Program-made: the position numbers and the translations under genes
Part shown: one piece after another, positions 7,831-16,586 of the stretch
Layout: every line of letters begins with the position of its first letter
Numbering within the stretch: the stretch's first letter is position 1
The notes under the pieces: model-generated
What the model was told of the DNA's origin: nothing
The model's database searches: none
What the model saw: only the letters and a program-made list of their open reading frames with translations
Assembly: GCF_039542305.1 (NCBI RefSeq)
Contig: NZ_BAABHW010000002.1
Coordinates: 620,001 to 684,000 of the forward strand
Origin: Roseibacterium beibuensis
GTDB lineage: Bacteria > Pseudomonadota > Alphaproteobacteria > Rhodobacterales > Rhodobacteraceae
Direction of reading: 5' to 3'
DNA length: 64,000 nt

Positions 7831-9012
7831 TCAGACGGCAGCCTTGAGCGCGTCGACCAGGTCGGTCCGTTCCCACGAGAAGCCGCCGTCCTCTTCGGGC
7901 GCGCGCCCGAAATGGCCATAGGCCGCGGTGCGGGTGTAGATCGGTTTGTTCAGACCCAGATGCGTGCGAATGCCGCGCGGCGTCAGGCACATCGTGTCGC
8001 GGATGGCCTTTTCGATCTCGGATTCATGCACCTCGCCCGTGCCATGCGTTTCGGCGTAGATCGACAGCGGCTCGGCCACGCCGATCGCGTAGGACAGCTG
8101 GATCGTGCAGCGCTTGGCCATCCCGGCGGCGACCACGTTCTTGGCAAGGTAGCGCGCGGCATAGGCGGCCGAGCGGTCCACCTTGGTGGGGTCCTTGCCC
8201 GAGAAGGCACCGCCGCCGTGGGGCGCTGCCCCGCCATAGGTGTCGACGATGATCTTGCGGCCCGTCAGGCCCGCGTCGCCATCGGGGCCACCGATCACGA
8301 ACTTGCCGGTCGGGTTCACGTGCCAGACGGTGTTGTCGTTCAGCCAGTCGCTCGGCAGGACCTCGCGGATATAGGGCTCGACCAAGGCGCGCACGTCATC
8401 CGAGCTCATGTTCGGGTCAAGATGCTGGGTGGACAGCACGATCGAGGTCACCTCGACCGGGCGGCTGTCTTCGTAACGCAGGGTCAGCTGGCTTTTCGCG
8501 TCGGGGCCAAGCGTCGGTTCCTGTCCCGATTTGCGCACCTCGGCAAGGCGGCGCAGGATCGCGTGCGAGTAGAGGATCGGCGCAGGCATCAGTTCAGGCG
8601 TCTCGTCGACCGCGAAGCCGAACATGATCCCCTGGTCGCCGGCGCCTTCGTCCTTGTTCTCGGCCGCGTCGACGCCTTGGGCGATATGCGCCGACTGTTC
8701 GTGCAGAAGGTTCGTCACCTCGACCGTCTCGTGGTGAAACTTCTCCTGCTCGTAGCCGATATCCTTGATGCAGGCCCGGGCGATGTCGCCGATATGGTCG
8801 ATGTAGTCGTGGAGCTTGTCCTTGTCGGACAGGCCCACTTCGCCGCCGATAACGACGCGGTTCGTGGTGGCAAAGGTCTCGCAGGCGACGCGCGCTTCGG
8901 GTTCTTCTGCAAGGAACGCATCGAGCACAGCGTCAGAGATGCGGTCGCACACCTTGTCCGGGTGCCCCTCGGAGACGGACTCGGAGGTGAAGATATAGTT
9001 CGATCGGGCCAT
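7831..9012 (-). CDS. metK: S-adenosylmethionine synthetase
   Basis: MetK makes S-adenosylmethionine from methionine and ATP. The 393-residue protein opens with FTSESVSEGHPDKVCDRISD, contains the ATP motif GAGDQGIMFGFA and the glycine-rich loop GGGAFSGKDPTKVDRSAAY (in part), and has the normal full length. The start ATG lies immediately downstream of a SAM/SAH riboswitch, so expression should fall when SAM or SAH is plentiful. It is downstream of lnt on the same strand but has its own promoter overlapping the end of lnt. Confidence 0.98.
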   Translation of the reverse strand: MARSNYIFTSESVSEGHPDKVCDRISDAVLDAFLAEEPEARVACETFATTNRVVIGGEVGLSDKDKLHDYIDHIGDIARACIKDIGYEQEKFHHETVEVTNLLHEQSAHIAQGVDAAENKDEGAGDQGIMFGFAVDETPELMPAPILYSHAILRRLAEVRKSGQEPTLGPDAKSQLTLRYEDSRPVEVTSIVLSTQHLDPNMSSDDVRALVEPYIREVLPSDWLNDNTVWHVNPTGKFVIGGPDGDAGLTGRKIIVDTYGGAAPHGGGAFSGKDPTKVDRSAAYAARYLAKNVVAAGMAKRCTIQLSYAIGVAEPLSIYAETHGTGEVHESEIEKAIRDTMCLTPRGIRTHLGLNKPIYTRTAAYGHFGRAPEEDGGFSWERTDLVDALKAAV

Positions 9013-9018
9013 GAAGGT

Positions 9019-9064
9019 TGCTCCATTGAAAACATTGTCCCCACGCCAGGAAGCCGTTGCGGGG
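9019..9064 (-). ncRNA. SAM/SAH riboswitch in the metK leader
   Basis: On the minus strand CCCC (9064-9061) pairs with GGGG (9042-9039) around the conserved segment CAACGGCTTCCTGGCGTG, followed after a short linker by ATGGAGCA (9026-9019) next to the metK start. This is the layout and near-exact consensus of the Rhodobacterales SAM/SAH riboswitch: an H-type pseudoknot in which loop bases of the hairpin pair with the purine-rich segment containing the ribosome binding site, so ligand binding blocks translation. Identification rests on memory of the published motif and was not scored by a covariance model. Confidence 0.92.
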
Positions 9065-9071
9065 CCAGGTT

Positions 9072-9100
9072 GGCTTACGCCCTTGACAGGAAAGGTTCAA
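9072..9100 (-). promoter_or_regulatory. Probable sigma-70 type promoter of metK
   Basis: On the minus strand TTGAAC (9100-9095) and TAAGCC (9077-9072) are separated by exactly 17 bases. The predicted start of transcription, about 9065, coincides with the first base of the riboswitch hairpin, which supports the assignment. The -35 box overlaps the stop codon region of lnt. Confidence 0.55.
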
Positions 9101-10644
9101 TGGCGCGCGGACCGACGGCCTGCGACAATTGCGGCCAGGCTTCCCAAAAGGAACAGGGCCACGAGCGGCAGGTCACCCGTTCGGGCGTAAACCGTCGGCG
9201 GCAGGGCAGGCGGCAGCGCGGCGTCGAGAAGCCCACCCTCGCCAAGCGGCAGCGCCGCGACCACCCGGCCGCGACCGTCAATGACGGCCGAGATGCCGGT
9301 ATTGGCGGCCCGCAAAAGCGGAAGCCCCTGCTCGGCCGCGCGCAATTGCGCCAGGGCGAGATGCTGGTAAGGCCCTGAGAGCGTGCCGAACCACGCATCG
9401 TTGGTGATGTGCAGCATCCAGTCCGGGCGCGCGGCGACCTCGCGGATGTAGCCCGGAAAGATCGCCTCGTAGCAAATCATCGGAAAAGCCGTGCCGAGCG
9501 CCCCGCCAAGCTCGATCAGGGCCGGGCCCGGGCCGGGAACGTAGCCGCCGGGCAGGACCTCGGCCAATCCGCGCAGGCCCCATCGCGACAAGGTCTCGGC
9601 ATAGGGCAGGTACTCCCCGAACGGCACCAGGTGGTGCTTGTCGTAAACCGCCTCGATCCGTCCCTCGGCATCCAGAAGGGCCATGGCATTGACCGGGCGG
9701 ACCCCCTCGAAACGCTGCGCGCCGACGACCACACGGGCGGCTCCGGCGGCCCCGGCGATCTCGGCCCGCGCAACGTCGGAGCGGTCGAGGATCTGCGGCA
9801 GGCTGGTTTCCGGCCAGATCACGAGGTCAGGCGTTCGCCCCTCGATCTCGGGGTCGGCGGCGGTCAGGGCCAGACCGCGCTGGAAAAAGATCGGGATCAT
9901 GTCGCGCCGCCATTTGAGATGCTGCGGCGCGTTCGGCTGAACGAGGCGGATAATAGGTGCCTCCGGATCCTGGGCCGACGGCGTGGGGGCGACGGCGATC
10001 AGTGCAACGGACAGACCCGCGGCGACGGCCAGGGAAAGAACGGTCCACCCCAAGCTACGGAGCACCAGCCCGGCCATCAGGGCGGCGAAGCCGAGAACGA
10101 TCAGGTTAAGGCCCAACCCTCCACCAAATTGCGCCGCGGAGAGGAACGGGCTGCCGATCAGGATGTGGCCGGGAAAGGCCCAGGGAAAGCCGGTCAGGAC
10201 TACCCCGCGCGCCGCCTCGGCCAGCAGCACAAGGCCGGTCAGGACCGCAAGGCGCCAACCGAGGGCGGCCTGCGGCAACAGGCGGCGCGCCAGGTAGGCG
10301 GGTAGCGCCCAGAACAGGGCCAGACCGCCCGCCATGAAGAAAAGCGCGAAGGGGGCCATCCAGCCATGGCGCGCGGCATCGACGAAGAACGGCTCGACGA
10401 TCCAGTGCAGGGCGACGGCGAAATAGGTCGTTGCGCCAAACCAGGCGATCCAGGCGGCCCGGCGCGCCGTCGCGGCAAGCGAGGCCAGCAGCAAAAGGCC
10501 AGCAAAGCCGACCCAGCCGAAGACCCAGAGGTTGAACGGCGCCAAGCCAAGCGCCCCGACCGCACCGGACAACGCCGAGAGCGTCAGCCGCTCGCGATAC
10601 GTACGCGCCTCGATCCACTCGGCAATCGCAGGGGGGTGGATCAC
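9097..10644 (-). CDS. lnt: Apolipoprotein N-acyltransferase
   Basis: Lnt adds the third acyl chain to the N-terminal cysteine of lipoproteins at the inner membrane. The 515-residue protein has about six transmembrane helices up to residue 220 and a periplasmic nitrilase-like domain with the expected triad: Glu279 in IWPETSLPQ, Lys336 in DKHHLVPFGEYLP and Cys391 in ICYEAIFPG. A final hydrophobic helix ends the protein. The GTG start at 10644 overlaps the corC stop as GTGA, so the two are translationally coupled. Length and order match the family. Confidence 0.95.
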   Translation of the reverse strand: MIHPPAIAEWIEARTYRERLTLSALSGAVGALGLAPFNLWVFGWVGFAGLLLLASLAATARRAAWIAWFGATTYFAVALHWIVEPFFVDAARHGWMAPFALFFMAGGLALFWALPAYLARRLLPQAALGWRLAVLTGLVLLAEAARGVVLTGFPWAFPGHILIGSPFLSAAQFGGGLGLNLIVLGFAALMAGLVLRSLGWTVLSLAVAAGLSVALIAVAPTPSAQDPEAPIIRLVQPNAPQHLKWRRDMIPIFFQRGLALTAADPEIEGRTPDLVIWPETSLPQILDRSDVARAEIAGAAGAARVVVGAQRFEGVRPVNAMALLDAEGRIEAVYDKHHLVPFGEYLPYAETLSRWGLRGLAEVLPGGYVPGPGPALIELGGALGTAFPMICYEAIFPGYIREVAARPDWMLHITNDAWFGTLSGPYQHLALAQLRAAEQGLPLLRAANTGISAVIDGRGRVVAALPLGEGGLLDAALPPALPPTVYARTGDLPLVALFLLGSLAAIVAGRRSARH

Positions 10645-11540
10645 TCCGCCCTCTTGTCAGGCAACCGCACGCGCAGGCGCTTGATGCGGCGGGGGTCGGC
10701 GTCGATCACCTCGAACTCCACGCCGGTATCCTCATGCGGAACAACCTCGCCCCGTGCCGGAACGCGACCGGTCAAAAGGAAGACGAGACCGCCGAGCGTA
10801 TCGACTTCTTCCTCGTCCTCATCCTCGGTCAGGGACAGCCCGATCTCGGCTTCGAACTCGTCCAGCGGGGCCCGCGCCAGCGCGATGAAGGAACCATCGC
10901 CCTCCCGCGTCCATGGCTGGGCCTCTTCGACATCGTGTTCATCCTCGATCTCGCCGATGACCTGTTCAATCAGGTCCTCGATGGTCACGATCCCGTCGAC
11001 CCCGCCATATTCGTCGATGACCAGCGCCATATGGGTGCGTTCGGTCTGCATCTTGGTCAGCAAAACACCGATGGGCATGGAGGGCGGCGCATAAAGCAGC
11101 GGCCGCAGCATCTTGCGCAGCGAGAAATCGGTCGCCTTGCCGTTGAAGCCATAGCGCAGGGCCACGTCCTTCAGGTGGATCATGCCGATCGGGCTGTCGA
11201 GCGTGCCGTCATAGACGGGCAAGCGGGTCAGCCCGGATTCGCGGAACACCTCGACGAGATCGGGCAAGCCCATATCGCAGGGGACAGACACGATTTCGAC
11301 CCGCGGGACGGCCACGTCCTCGACCCGCATGCGGCGCAGGTTGGACATGCCGAAAGACCGCTGGCCCAAGGGCTGCGCCTCTGGATCGGGTTCGTGGGAG
11401 TCTATGATTTCGGCCTCGTCCTCGGAAGAAGACGATCCGAATATTCGGGCGAGAAACCCCGGCCTCTGGGCGGGGGTGTCATCCTCGGAGTCCTGCGCGC
11501 CACGCGCCGCAGGAGACGAGGGGTCGGGGTTCGAGCTCAT
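10641..11540 (-). CDS. corC: CorC/HlyC-type CBS domain protein
   Basis: A 299-residue cytosolic protein of the CorC family, often linked to cation efflux. After an acidic, disordered N-terminus it has two CBS domains (roughly residues 75-200: MRVEDVAVPR, LTRLPVYD, HMALVIDEYGGVDGIVTIED) and a C-terminal CorC_HlyC domain ending RRIKRLRVRLP. ATG 11540 with AAAGGAG is preferred to the upstream in-frame TTG at 11561. It overlaps lnt by 4 bases and lies 45 bases after ybeY in the conserved phoH-ybeY-corC-lnt set. Confidence 0.92.
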   Translation of the reverse strand: MSSNPDPSSPAARGAQDSEDDTPAQRPGFLARIFGSSSSEDEAEIIDSHEPDPEAQPLGQRSFGMSNLRRMRVEDVAVPRVEIVSVPCDMGLPDLVEVFRESGLTRLPVYDGTLDSPIGMIHLKDVALRYGFNGKATDFSLRKMLRPLLYAPPSMPIGVLLTKMQTERTHMALVIDEYGGVDGIVTIEDLIEQVIGEIEDEHDVEEAQPWTREGDGSFIALARAPLDEFEAEIGLSLTEDEDEEEVDTLGGLVFLLTGRVPARGEVVPHEDTGVEFEVIDADPRRIKRLRVRLPDKRAE

Positions 11541-11585
11541 TGCTCCTTTCCAGATCTGCAAACCGGGCCTGAAACGCCCGTCACG

Positions 11586-12086
11586 TCAATATGGGTCAGG
11601 GACCCCCAGTCTGGCAAGGATGCGCGTCTCAAGCTGCTCCATCAATTCGGCATCTGTGTCGGTTTCGTGGTCGAATCCGAGCAAATGCAGCAGCCCGTGC
11701 ACCAAAAGATGGGCGAGGTGATCGTCGAGCGGCTTGCCGGCCTCGGCGGCTTCCCGCGCGCAGGTCTCGTAGGCCAGCGCGATATCGCCCAGTTCCTCGG
11801 GCGGGCCGTCGCCAATTGGAACCGGCAGGTCGGGCATCTCGCCCGGGGTTTCGGCCCCGCGCTCTTCCGATGGCCAGGAAAGCACGTTGGTCGGCGTCGG
11901 CTTGCCCCGGAACTCGGCGTTCAGGGTCGCGATCCGGTCGTCATCGCAGGCCAGCAGGCTGACCGCAAAGCCATCCGGGTCGAGGTCGAGCTCAACCAAG
12001 GCCGCCTCGAAGGCCTTGCGGGCGAGGGTCTCCAGCGTGGTTTCGTCCCACACGTCGGCCTCGATCAGGATATCCACGTCGATCAT
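11586..12086 (-). CDS. ybeY: Endoribonuclease YbeY (rRNA maturation factor)
   Basis: YbeY is a single-strand endoribonuclease needed for 16S rRNA 3' end maturation and ribosome quality control. The 166-residue protein has the family zinc motif HGLLHLLGFDH with its three histidines near the C-terminus, preceded by TPTNVLSWPSEE and GDIALAYETC, both characteristic. Length is typical. It stands between phoH and corC as in most alphaproteobacteria, 97 bases after phoH; that gap shows no other feature. Confidence 0.95.
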   Translation of the reverse strand: MIDVDILIEADVWDETTLETLARKAFEAALVELDLDPDGFAVSLLACDDDRIATLNAEFRGKPTPTNVLSWPSEERGAETPGEMPDLPVPIGDGPPEELGDIALAYETCAREAAEAGKPLDDHLAHLLVHGLLHLLGFDHETDTDAELMEQLETRILARLGVPDPY

Positions 12087-12183
12087 GGGCGCCCCATAGC
12101 ACCACGCCGCGCAGGCACGCCAGTCAGGACTGCGGCAACTTCACACCCCGCACGTCCCGGTCCATCAAACCGGAGGGATCCCT

Positions 12184-13191
12184 TTACGTGTCCTCGGCTT
12201 TCTCGTCATAGGCCTCGATGATCTTGGCGACCATCGGGTGACGCACGACATCCTTGGAGGTGAAGTAGTTGAAGCTGATGCCCTCGATCCCGCCGAGAAT
12301 CCGTTCCGCCTGGACAAGGCCGCTGAGTTGCCCGCGGGGCAGGTCCACCTGGCTTCGGTCGCCGGTGATGACCATGCGGCTGCCCTGCCCCAGCCGGGTC
12401 AGGAACATCTTCATCTGCATGGTCGAGGCGTTCTGCGCCTCGTCAAGCACGACATAGGCGTTTGACAGGGTCCGTCCGCGCATGAAGGCCAGCGGCGCGA
12501 TCTCGATCGTCTTTTCCTCGATCAATTTGCCCAGTTGCTTGGCGGGCAGGAAATCGTTTAGCGCGTCGTAGAGCGGCTGCATGTAGGGGTCGACCTTGTC
12601 CTTCATGTCGCCGGGCAGGAAACCCAAACGCTCGCCCGCCTCGACCGCCGGGCGCGAGAGGATGATGCGATCGACATGACCGTTGATCATCTGGTTCACG
12701 GCGACGGCCACGGCGAGATAGGTCTTGCCGGTGCCCGCAGGACCGATGCCGAAGGCCAGCTCGTTCTGGTAGAGGTTGCGGACATAGTCCTGCTGGGCGC
12801 GCGTGCGCGGTTCGATCGTCTTCTTGCGCGTGCCGATTTCCAGCGGACCGGCGCCGAACATCTCCATCTGGTCGCCGTCGCGCGCACCGGTCTCCTCGGC
12901 GGAATCGCCAAGGCGCACCATGGCGTCGATATCGCCGGGCTCGACCGATTTGCCGGATTCCAGCCGCGCATAGAGGCGCTCCAGAACGCCTGCCGCTTCC
13001 TCTCGCGCCTCTCCCAGCAGGGCAAGTTCATTGCCCCGGCGCAGGATATGCACGGAAAGGAGATGCTCGATTTGCGCGAGGTTGCGATCAAACTCGCCGC
13101 ATAATTCGATCAACAGGCGATTGTCCGGAAATTCCAGCAGTCGTTCGACGGGCGGCTCGGCAGCGGGCTGCGGCAGCGTGGTGGTCGCCAA
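12184..13191 (-). CDS. phoH: PhoH-family ATPase
   Basis: PhoH-like proteins are cytosolic P-loop ATPases/helicase-like factors whose genes accompany ybeY; the precise cellular role is unsettled. The 335-residue protein has an N-terminal nucleic-acid-binding-like region, then Walker A GPAGTGKT at 150-157, Walker B YVVLDEAQNA and a sensor TGDRSQVDLP. The start appears to be TTG at 13191 with GGGAGA a few bases upstream; an overlapping ATG slightly upstream is in another frame. Length fits the family. Confidence 0.93.
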   Translation of the reverse strand: MATTTLPQPAAEPPVERLLEFPDNRLLIELCGEFDRNLAQIEHLLSVHILRRGNELALLGEAREEAAGVLERLYARLESGKSVEPGDIDAMVRLGDSAEETGARDGDQMEMFGAGPLEIGTRKKTIEPRTRAQQDYVRNLYQNELAFGIGPAGTGKTYLAVAVAVNQMINGHVDRIILSRPAVEAGERLGFLPGDMKDKVDPYMQPLYDALNDFLPAKQLGKLIEEKTIEIAPLAFMRGRTLSNAYVVLDEAQNASTMQMKMFLTRLGQGSRMVITGDRSQVDLPRGQLSGLVQAERILGGIEGISFNYFTSKDVVRHPMVAKIIEAYDEKAEDT

Positions 13192-13319
13192 ACGGGATCT
13201 CCCATCTTGAGGGTTCCGACTGGGATCAGAGTGACCGCGCCCCGCCTCGAACGCAACCTGTTGTGTGGGATGTCACGAGATTTTCTTTATCCTGTGTGTC
13301 AGGCGCCGGACCTTGCCCA

Positions 13320-13349
13320 AAACAAAGGCGGGCGCAAAACGCGCCCGCC
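13320..13349 (-). terminator. Rho-independent terminator after the 13.4-kb lipoprotein gene
   Basis: On the minus strand a 9-bp GC stem GGCGGGCGC / GCGCCCGCC (arms 13349-13341 and 13335-13327) with a 5-base loop is followed by TTTGTTTTGGG. It lies about 20 bases after the stop at 13371 and separates this gene pair from phoH. Confidence 0.8.
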
Positions 13350-13370
13350 GAGGAAAATTCTCGTTTGACT

Positions 13371-13706
13371 TCAGAAGCCGGGGGTGAAGTCCGGAATGCC
13401 CGGATTGCGGCTGATGTCGCCGACGACGTAGTTCGGCGGCGCGATATCCGTGCAAACCGGCAGACCGGACACAGGGTCGAGGCGGCGCGACCAATAGCCT
13501 TCGAGCCCATCGTCGATCATCCAGATGTGGCAGCCATCGGGGTCGATATAGATGCCGGCCTCAAGCTGACTGAGGCTGCCCGAGTCGACCCCGGTATCTT
13601 CGCCGATGGCGATCAAACGGGCATCGTCCGAACTTTGGCAGGCCGTCAGCGCGAACGCGGAAATGGCAAGGGCGACAGCCCCCCGAAGAGAGAGTTTACT
13701 GGTCAT
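13371..13706 (-). CDS. Lipoprotein sharing a DPDGC module with its neighbour
   Basis: A 111-residue predicted lipoprotein: signal peptide with lipobox LTAC (MTSKLSLRGAVALAISAFAL then ACQSS), so it should be anchored by its cysteine to a membrane facing the periplasm. Residues about 50-85 contain the pattern IDPDGC-W-D-GLEGY-R-P-G-PVC, which recurs in the OmpA-like protein encoded just upstream. Function unknown. ATG 13706 follows AGGTGA and lies 5 bases after the stop of the OmpA-like gene, so the two are co-transcribed; a strong terminator follows. Confidence 0.8.
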   Translation of the reverse strand: MTSKLSLRGAVALAISAFALTACQSSDDARLIAIGEDTGVDSGSLSQLEAGIYIDPDGCHIWMIDDGLEGYWSRRLDPVSGLPVCTDIAPPNYVVGDISRNPGIPDFTPGF

Positions 13707-13711
13707 GGCGG

Positions 13712-14302
13712 TCACCTGTAGCACACGATTTCAACGCGACGGTTGCGCTGCATGTTCGCGGCGCTGTCATTGGGCGCAACCGGGCGGCGCTCGCCGTAAC
13801 CGATCTCGCGCGCCACGCGGCCGCCGACCGAGCGGGCGACGTTGGCGACAGCGGCAGCACGGCGCTGGCTGAGGCGCATGTTGTATTCGTCCGAGGCACG
13901 GCTGTCGGTATGACCGTAGATCGCGTAGGCAAAGGCCCCCGCCGACGAGAAGAACTGGCGCAGCTGCTCACGGCCCGAAGTGGTCAGGCGCGCGCTGTCA
14001 GTGTGGAACAGCACGTCCGAGTTGGACACGGCGCAGGTGTTCACATCGAGGCAGACCGGCATCCCGGTCTCGGGGTTCACCCGACCCTCCATGTATCCTT
14101 CGAGACCCCCGTCGGCGACCCAGTGCAGGCAGCCGTCGGGATCGACCCAGAGGCCCGGTTCAACCCGTCCGGTAACGATGACAGTATCCTGCGCCGCGGC
14201 CCTATCCGCGGTCGCGATCCAGGCGCTGGCCGCGACGGCACAGATGCCCGCAGCGCGCGCGATCGCGTGTGAAACTATGGCAATCACACAAACATCCCCC
14301 AT
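13712..14302 (-). CDS. OmpA-family protein with DPDGC module
   Basis: A 196-residue exported protein. After a signal-like N-terminus (hydrophobic stretch about residues 15-30, predicted cleavage after DRAAAQ) comes a module WVDPDGC-W-D-GLEGY-R-P-G-PVC and then an OmpA C-terminal peptidoglycan-binding domain: VLFHTDSARLT, IYGHTDSRASDEYNMRLSQR (the HTD-S-G-like motif) and AANMQRNRRVEI. It probably tethers the envelope to peptidoglycan. The ATG at 14302 is the only convincing start but the n-region is poor in positive charge, so the start is uncertain. Confidence 0.82.
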   Translation of the reverse strand: MGDVCVIAIVSHAIARAAGICAVAASAWIATADRAAAQDTVIVTGRVEPGLWVDPDGCLHWVADGGLEGYMEGRVNPETGMPVCLDVNTCAVSNSDVLFHTDSARLTTSGREQLRQFFSSAGAFAYAIYGHTDSRASDEYNMRLSQRRAAAVANVARSVGGRVAREIGYGERRPVAPNDSAANMQRNRRVEIVCYR

Positions 14303-14748
14303 TCAAACCGGTATGCGCTTTCTAAACGTTGGTAGCCGTTCAAGAAAACGCCTTTGATTTCTTGACGATAGCATCTTTCATCCACAAAGGAAGGGGAATC
14401 TGGCCGGGCATGCGGCCGCCCCGGAAACAGCATATGGGTGATTCGAGCACTGTTGCGGCAATATGCTGTGAATTATCCCCACGAGTCCGATCCACGACCG
14501 GATTCGGTTGCACCAGGCCGGACCAAGACCCGCTTCGGAGACCGTTTGACCTGCCCTTTGTGCCAGCGGGCGCAACCAAGAGCCAGCGGGCCCGCGATTG
14601 TTTCCGCGAATGTCGAATCTTGGGGGCAAACACCTTGCGCGGTGGACCTTCGTGATATGGTCGAACGGTCGCGGACTTGAGGGAGTCGCGCGCGGCCCCG
14701 ATCAGGCCGTTGCGCCAGCCCCTGATGACCGCCAACCGGGGGAAGACA
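14303..14748. other. 446-base intergenic region
   Basis: No gene or RNA could be supported here. Open frames crossing it have unusual composition and lack ribosome binding sites. It must hold the divergent promoters of the OmpA-like gene (minus) and the secreted protein at 14749 (plus). Confidence 0.5.
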
Positions 14749-15081
14749 ATGACGTACAAGACACCACTGTTCGCGGCCATTTGCGCCGCCGGCCTTCTGG
14801 GCCCCGTTTCATCCGCCGTTGCACAGGATCACGCCTACAAAGTGCAGGCGCAACGGCAGGTCATCACGATCAGCTGCTACCGTGGGCCATGGGACGACGT
14901 GATCTGGGATCGACCGAACCCGCAATTCACCGACAGCCTGGTCGCCGCGGGCTATACGCTGCCCGAGGCCCACGCCATCGGCGAGCGGGTCTGCCGCGAC
15001 CCGTCGACGGTGCATAACCCCGACGGCATGATCGCCGTCCTGAACCAGATCATCGCGCAAAGCCCGCCGGGCCGCCGTTGA
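14749..15081 (+). CDS. Small secreted protein, 110 aa
   Basis: The protein starts with a clear signal peptide (TYKTPLFAAICAAGLLGPVS, cleavage probably after AVAQ) and has a mature part of about 84 residues with two cysteines (ISCYRGPWDDVIWDRP and GERVCRDPS) that could form a disulphide. I do not recognise a family; the predicted location is the periplasm. ATG 14749 follows GGGGGAAGAC. An in-frame ATG 24 bases upstream is possible. It converges on miaB with a 6-base gap. Confidence 0.7.
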   Translation: MTYKTPLFAAICAAGLLGPVSSAVAQDHAYKVQAQRQVITISCYRGPWDDVIWDRPNPQFTDSLVAAGYTLPEAHAIGERVCRDPSTVHNPDGMIAVLNQIIAQSPPGRR

Positions 15082-15087
15082 TCCGAC

Positions 15088-16413
15088 TTAGCCGAGCAGT
15101 CGGCCCGACAGGGAATTCGGGCGGCTCTCTACGATCTCGACCTTGGCGATCTGCCCGGCAAGGCCCTCGGGTCCGTCCACATGCACCGCGTGGAGGTATT
15201 CCGACTTGCCGACCATCTGGCCGGGCATGCGGCCCGGTTTCTCGAACAGAACCGACACCGTGCGCCCCACCATCGCGTCCTGCGTCGCGCGCTGCTGCTT
15301 GGTGATCAGCGCTTGCAACCTTTGCAGGCGGTCGTCGGCTTCGGCTGCATCGACCATCGCGCGTTCGGCGGCGGGCGTGCCGGGGCGCGCGGAATATTTG
15401 AAGGAATAGGCCGTGCCGTAGCCCACGGTCTCGACCAGGTCGAGCGTGGCCTGGAAATCCTCTTCCGTTTCGCCCGGAAAACCGACGATGAAATCGCCCG
15501 ACAGGTGCAGGTCGGGCCGCACCGCGCGAATACGCTCGATCAGGCGGATGTATTGCTCGGCCGTGTGCTTGCGGTTCATCGCCTTCAGGACCTTGTCCGA
15601 CCCCGCCTGAACCGGCAGGTGCAGGTAAGGCATCAGCTTGTCGCAATCGCCATGGGCGGCGATCAGGTCGTCCTCCATGTCGTTGGGGTGCGAGGTGGTG
15701 AAGCGGATGCGATCCAGCCCGTCGATCCGCGCCATCTCGCGGATCAGCCGTGCAAGGCCCCATTCCCCGCCATCCGGGCCCGCACCGTGATAGGCGTTCA
15801 CGTTCTGCCCGAGCAACGTGATCTCGCGCACGCCCCGTTCGACCAGATCACGGGCCTCGCGCAGCAGGCGGTCGGCCGGGCGGCTGACCTCGGCCCCGCG
15901 CGTATAGGGCACCACGCAGAAGGAACAGAACTTGTCACACCCTTCCTGCACGGTCAGGAAGGCGGTCGGCCCACGCTTGGGCAGGCGCGCCTTGGGGAGA
16001 TGGGCGAACTTGTCTTCCTCGGGAAACTCGGTGTCGAGCGCCTTTTCCCCACGCCCGAGCGCTTCCATCATCGACGGCAGACGGTGGTAGGTCTGCGGCC
16101 CAACGACAAGGTCAACCATCGGCTGGCGGCGCATGATCTCCTCGCCCTCGGCCTGCGCGACGCAGCCCGCCACTCCGATCTTCAGATCGGGGTTCGCCTC
16201 GCGCAGCGGCTTGAACCGGCCCAACTCGGAATAGACCTTTTCCGCGGCCTTCTCGCGGATATGGCAGGTGTTCAGCAGGATCATGTCCGCGCCCTCGGGG
16301 CTCTCCACCTGCTCGTAGCCCTGCGCGCCCAGGGCCTCGGCCATGCGCTCGCTGTCGTAGACGTTCATCTGGCAGCCGTAGGTCTTGACGTAGAGTTTCT
16401 TCGTCCCGGTCAT
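15088..16413 (-). CDS. miaB: tRNA-2-methylthio-N6-isopentenyladenosine synthase
   Basis: MiaB is a radical-SAM methylthiotransferase that modifies i6A37 of tRNA. The 441-residue protein has the N-terminal UPF0004 domain with its three Fe-S cysteines (Cys14 in YGCQMN, Cys50 in LNTCHIRE, Cys84 in VAGCVAQ), the radical-SAM cluster motif GCDKFCSFCVVPYTRG and a C-terminal TRAM domain. ATG 16413 gives the standard start MTGTKKLYVKTYGCQMN. It is divergent from the glycosyltransferase-like gene. Confidence 0.97.
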   Translation of the reverse strand: MTGTKKLYVKTYGCQMNVYDSERMAEALGAQGYEQVESPEGADMILLNTCHIREKAAEKVYSELGRFKPLREANPDLKIGVAGCVAQAEGEEIMRRQPMVDLVVGPQTYHRLPSMMEALGRGEKALDTEFPEEDKFAHLPKARLPKRGPTAFLTVQEGCDKFCSFCVVPYTRGAEVSRPADRLLREARDLVERGVREITLLGQNVNAYHGAGPDGGEWGLARLIREMARIDGLDRIRFTTSHPNDMEDDLIAAHGDCDKLMPYLHLPVQAGSDKVLKAMNRKHTAEQYIRLIERIRAVRPDLHLSGDFIVGFPGETEEDFQATLDLVETVGYGTAYSFKYSARPGTPAAERAMVDAAEADDRLQRLQALITKQQRATQDAMVGRTVSVLFEKPGRMPGQMVGKSEYLHAVHVDGPEGLAGQIAKVEIVESRPNSLSGRLLG

Positions 16414-16586
16414 GGCGCGTGTTCCGTAAGCATTCTTTGACCCGCGGCATGTATCGCATGGGGGCAAGGCTATCAACGCCCCTCCCCTCACACCGGGTTG
16501 GGCGATTGCAAATCGGCGCGTCCGGGGCCAATCTGCGCAAAACCGCGCGGACCGGCGCGGGCGGGGCAGACACGGATCAGGCAGGC

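Noticed and set aside
14340..14780. 146-codon minus-strand frame in the intergenic region
   Set aside because: No ribosome binding site, no domain, and it overlaps the signal peptide region of the plus-strand secreted protein.
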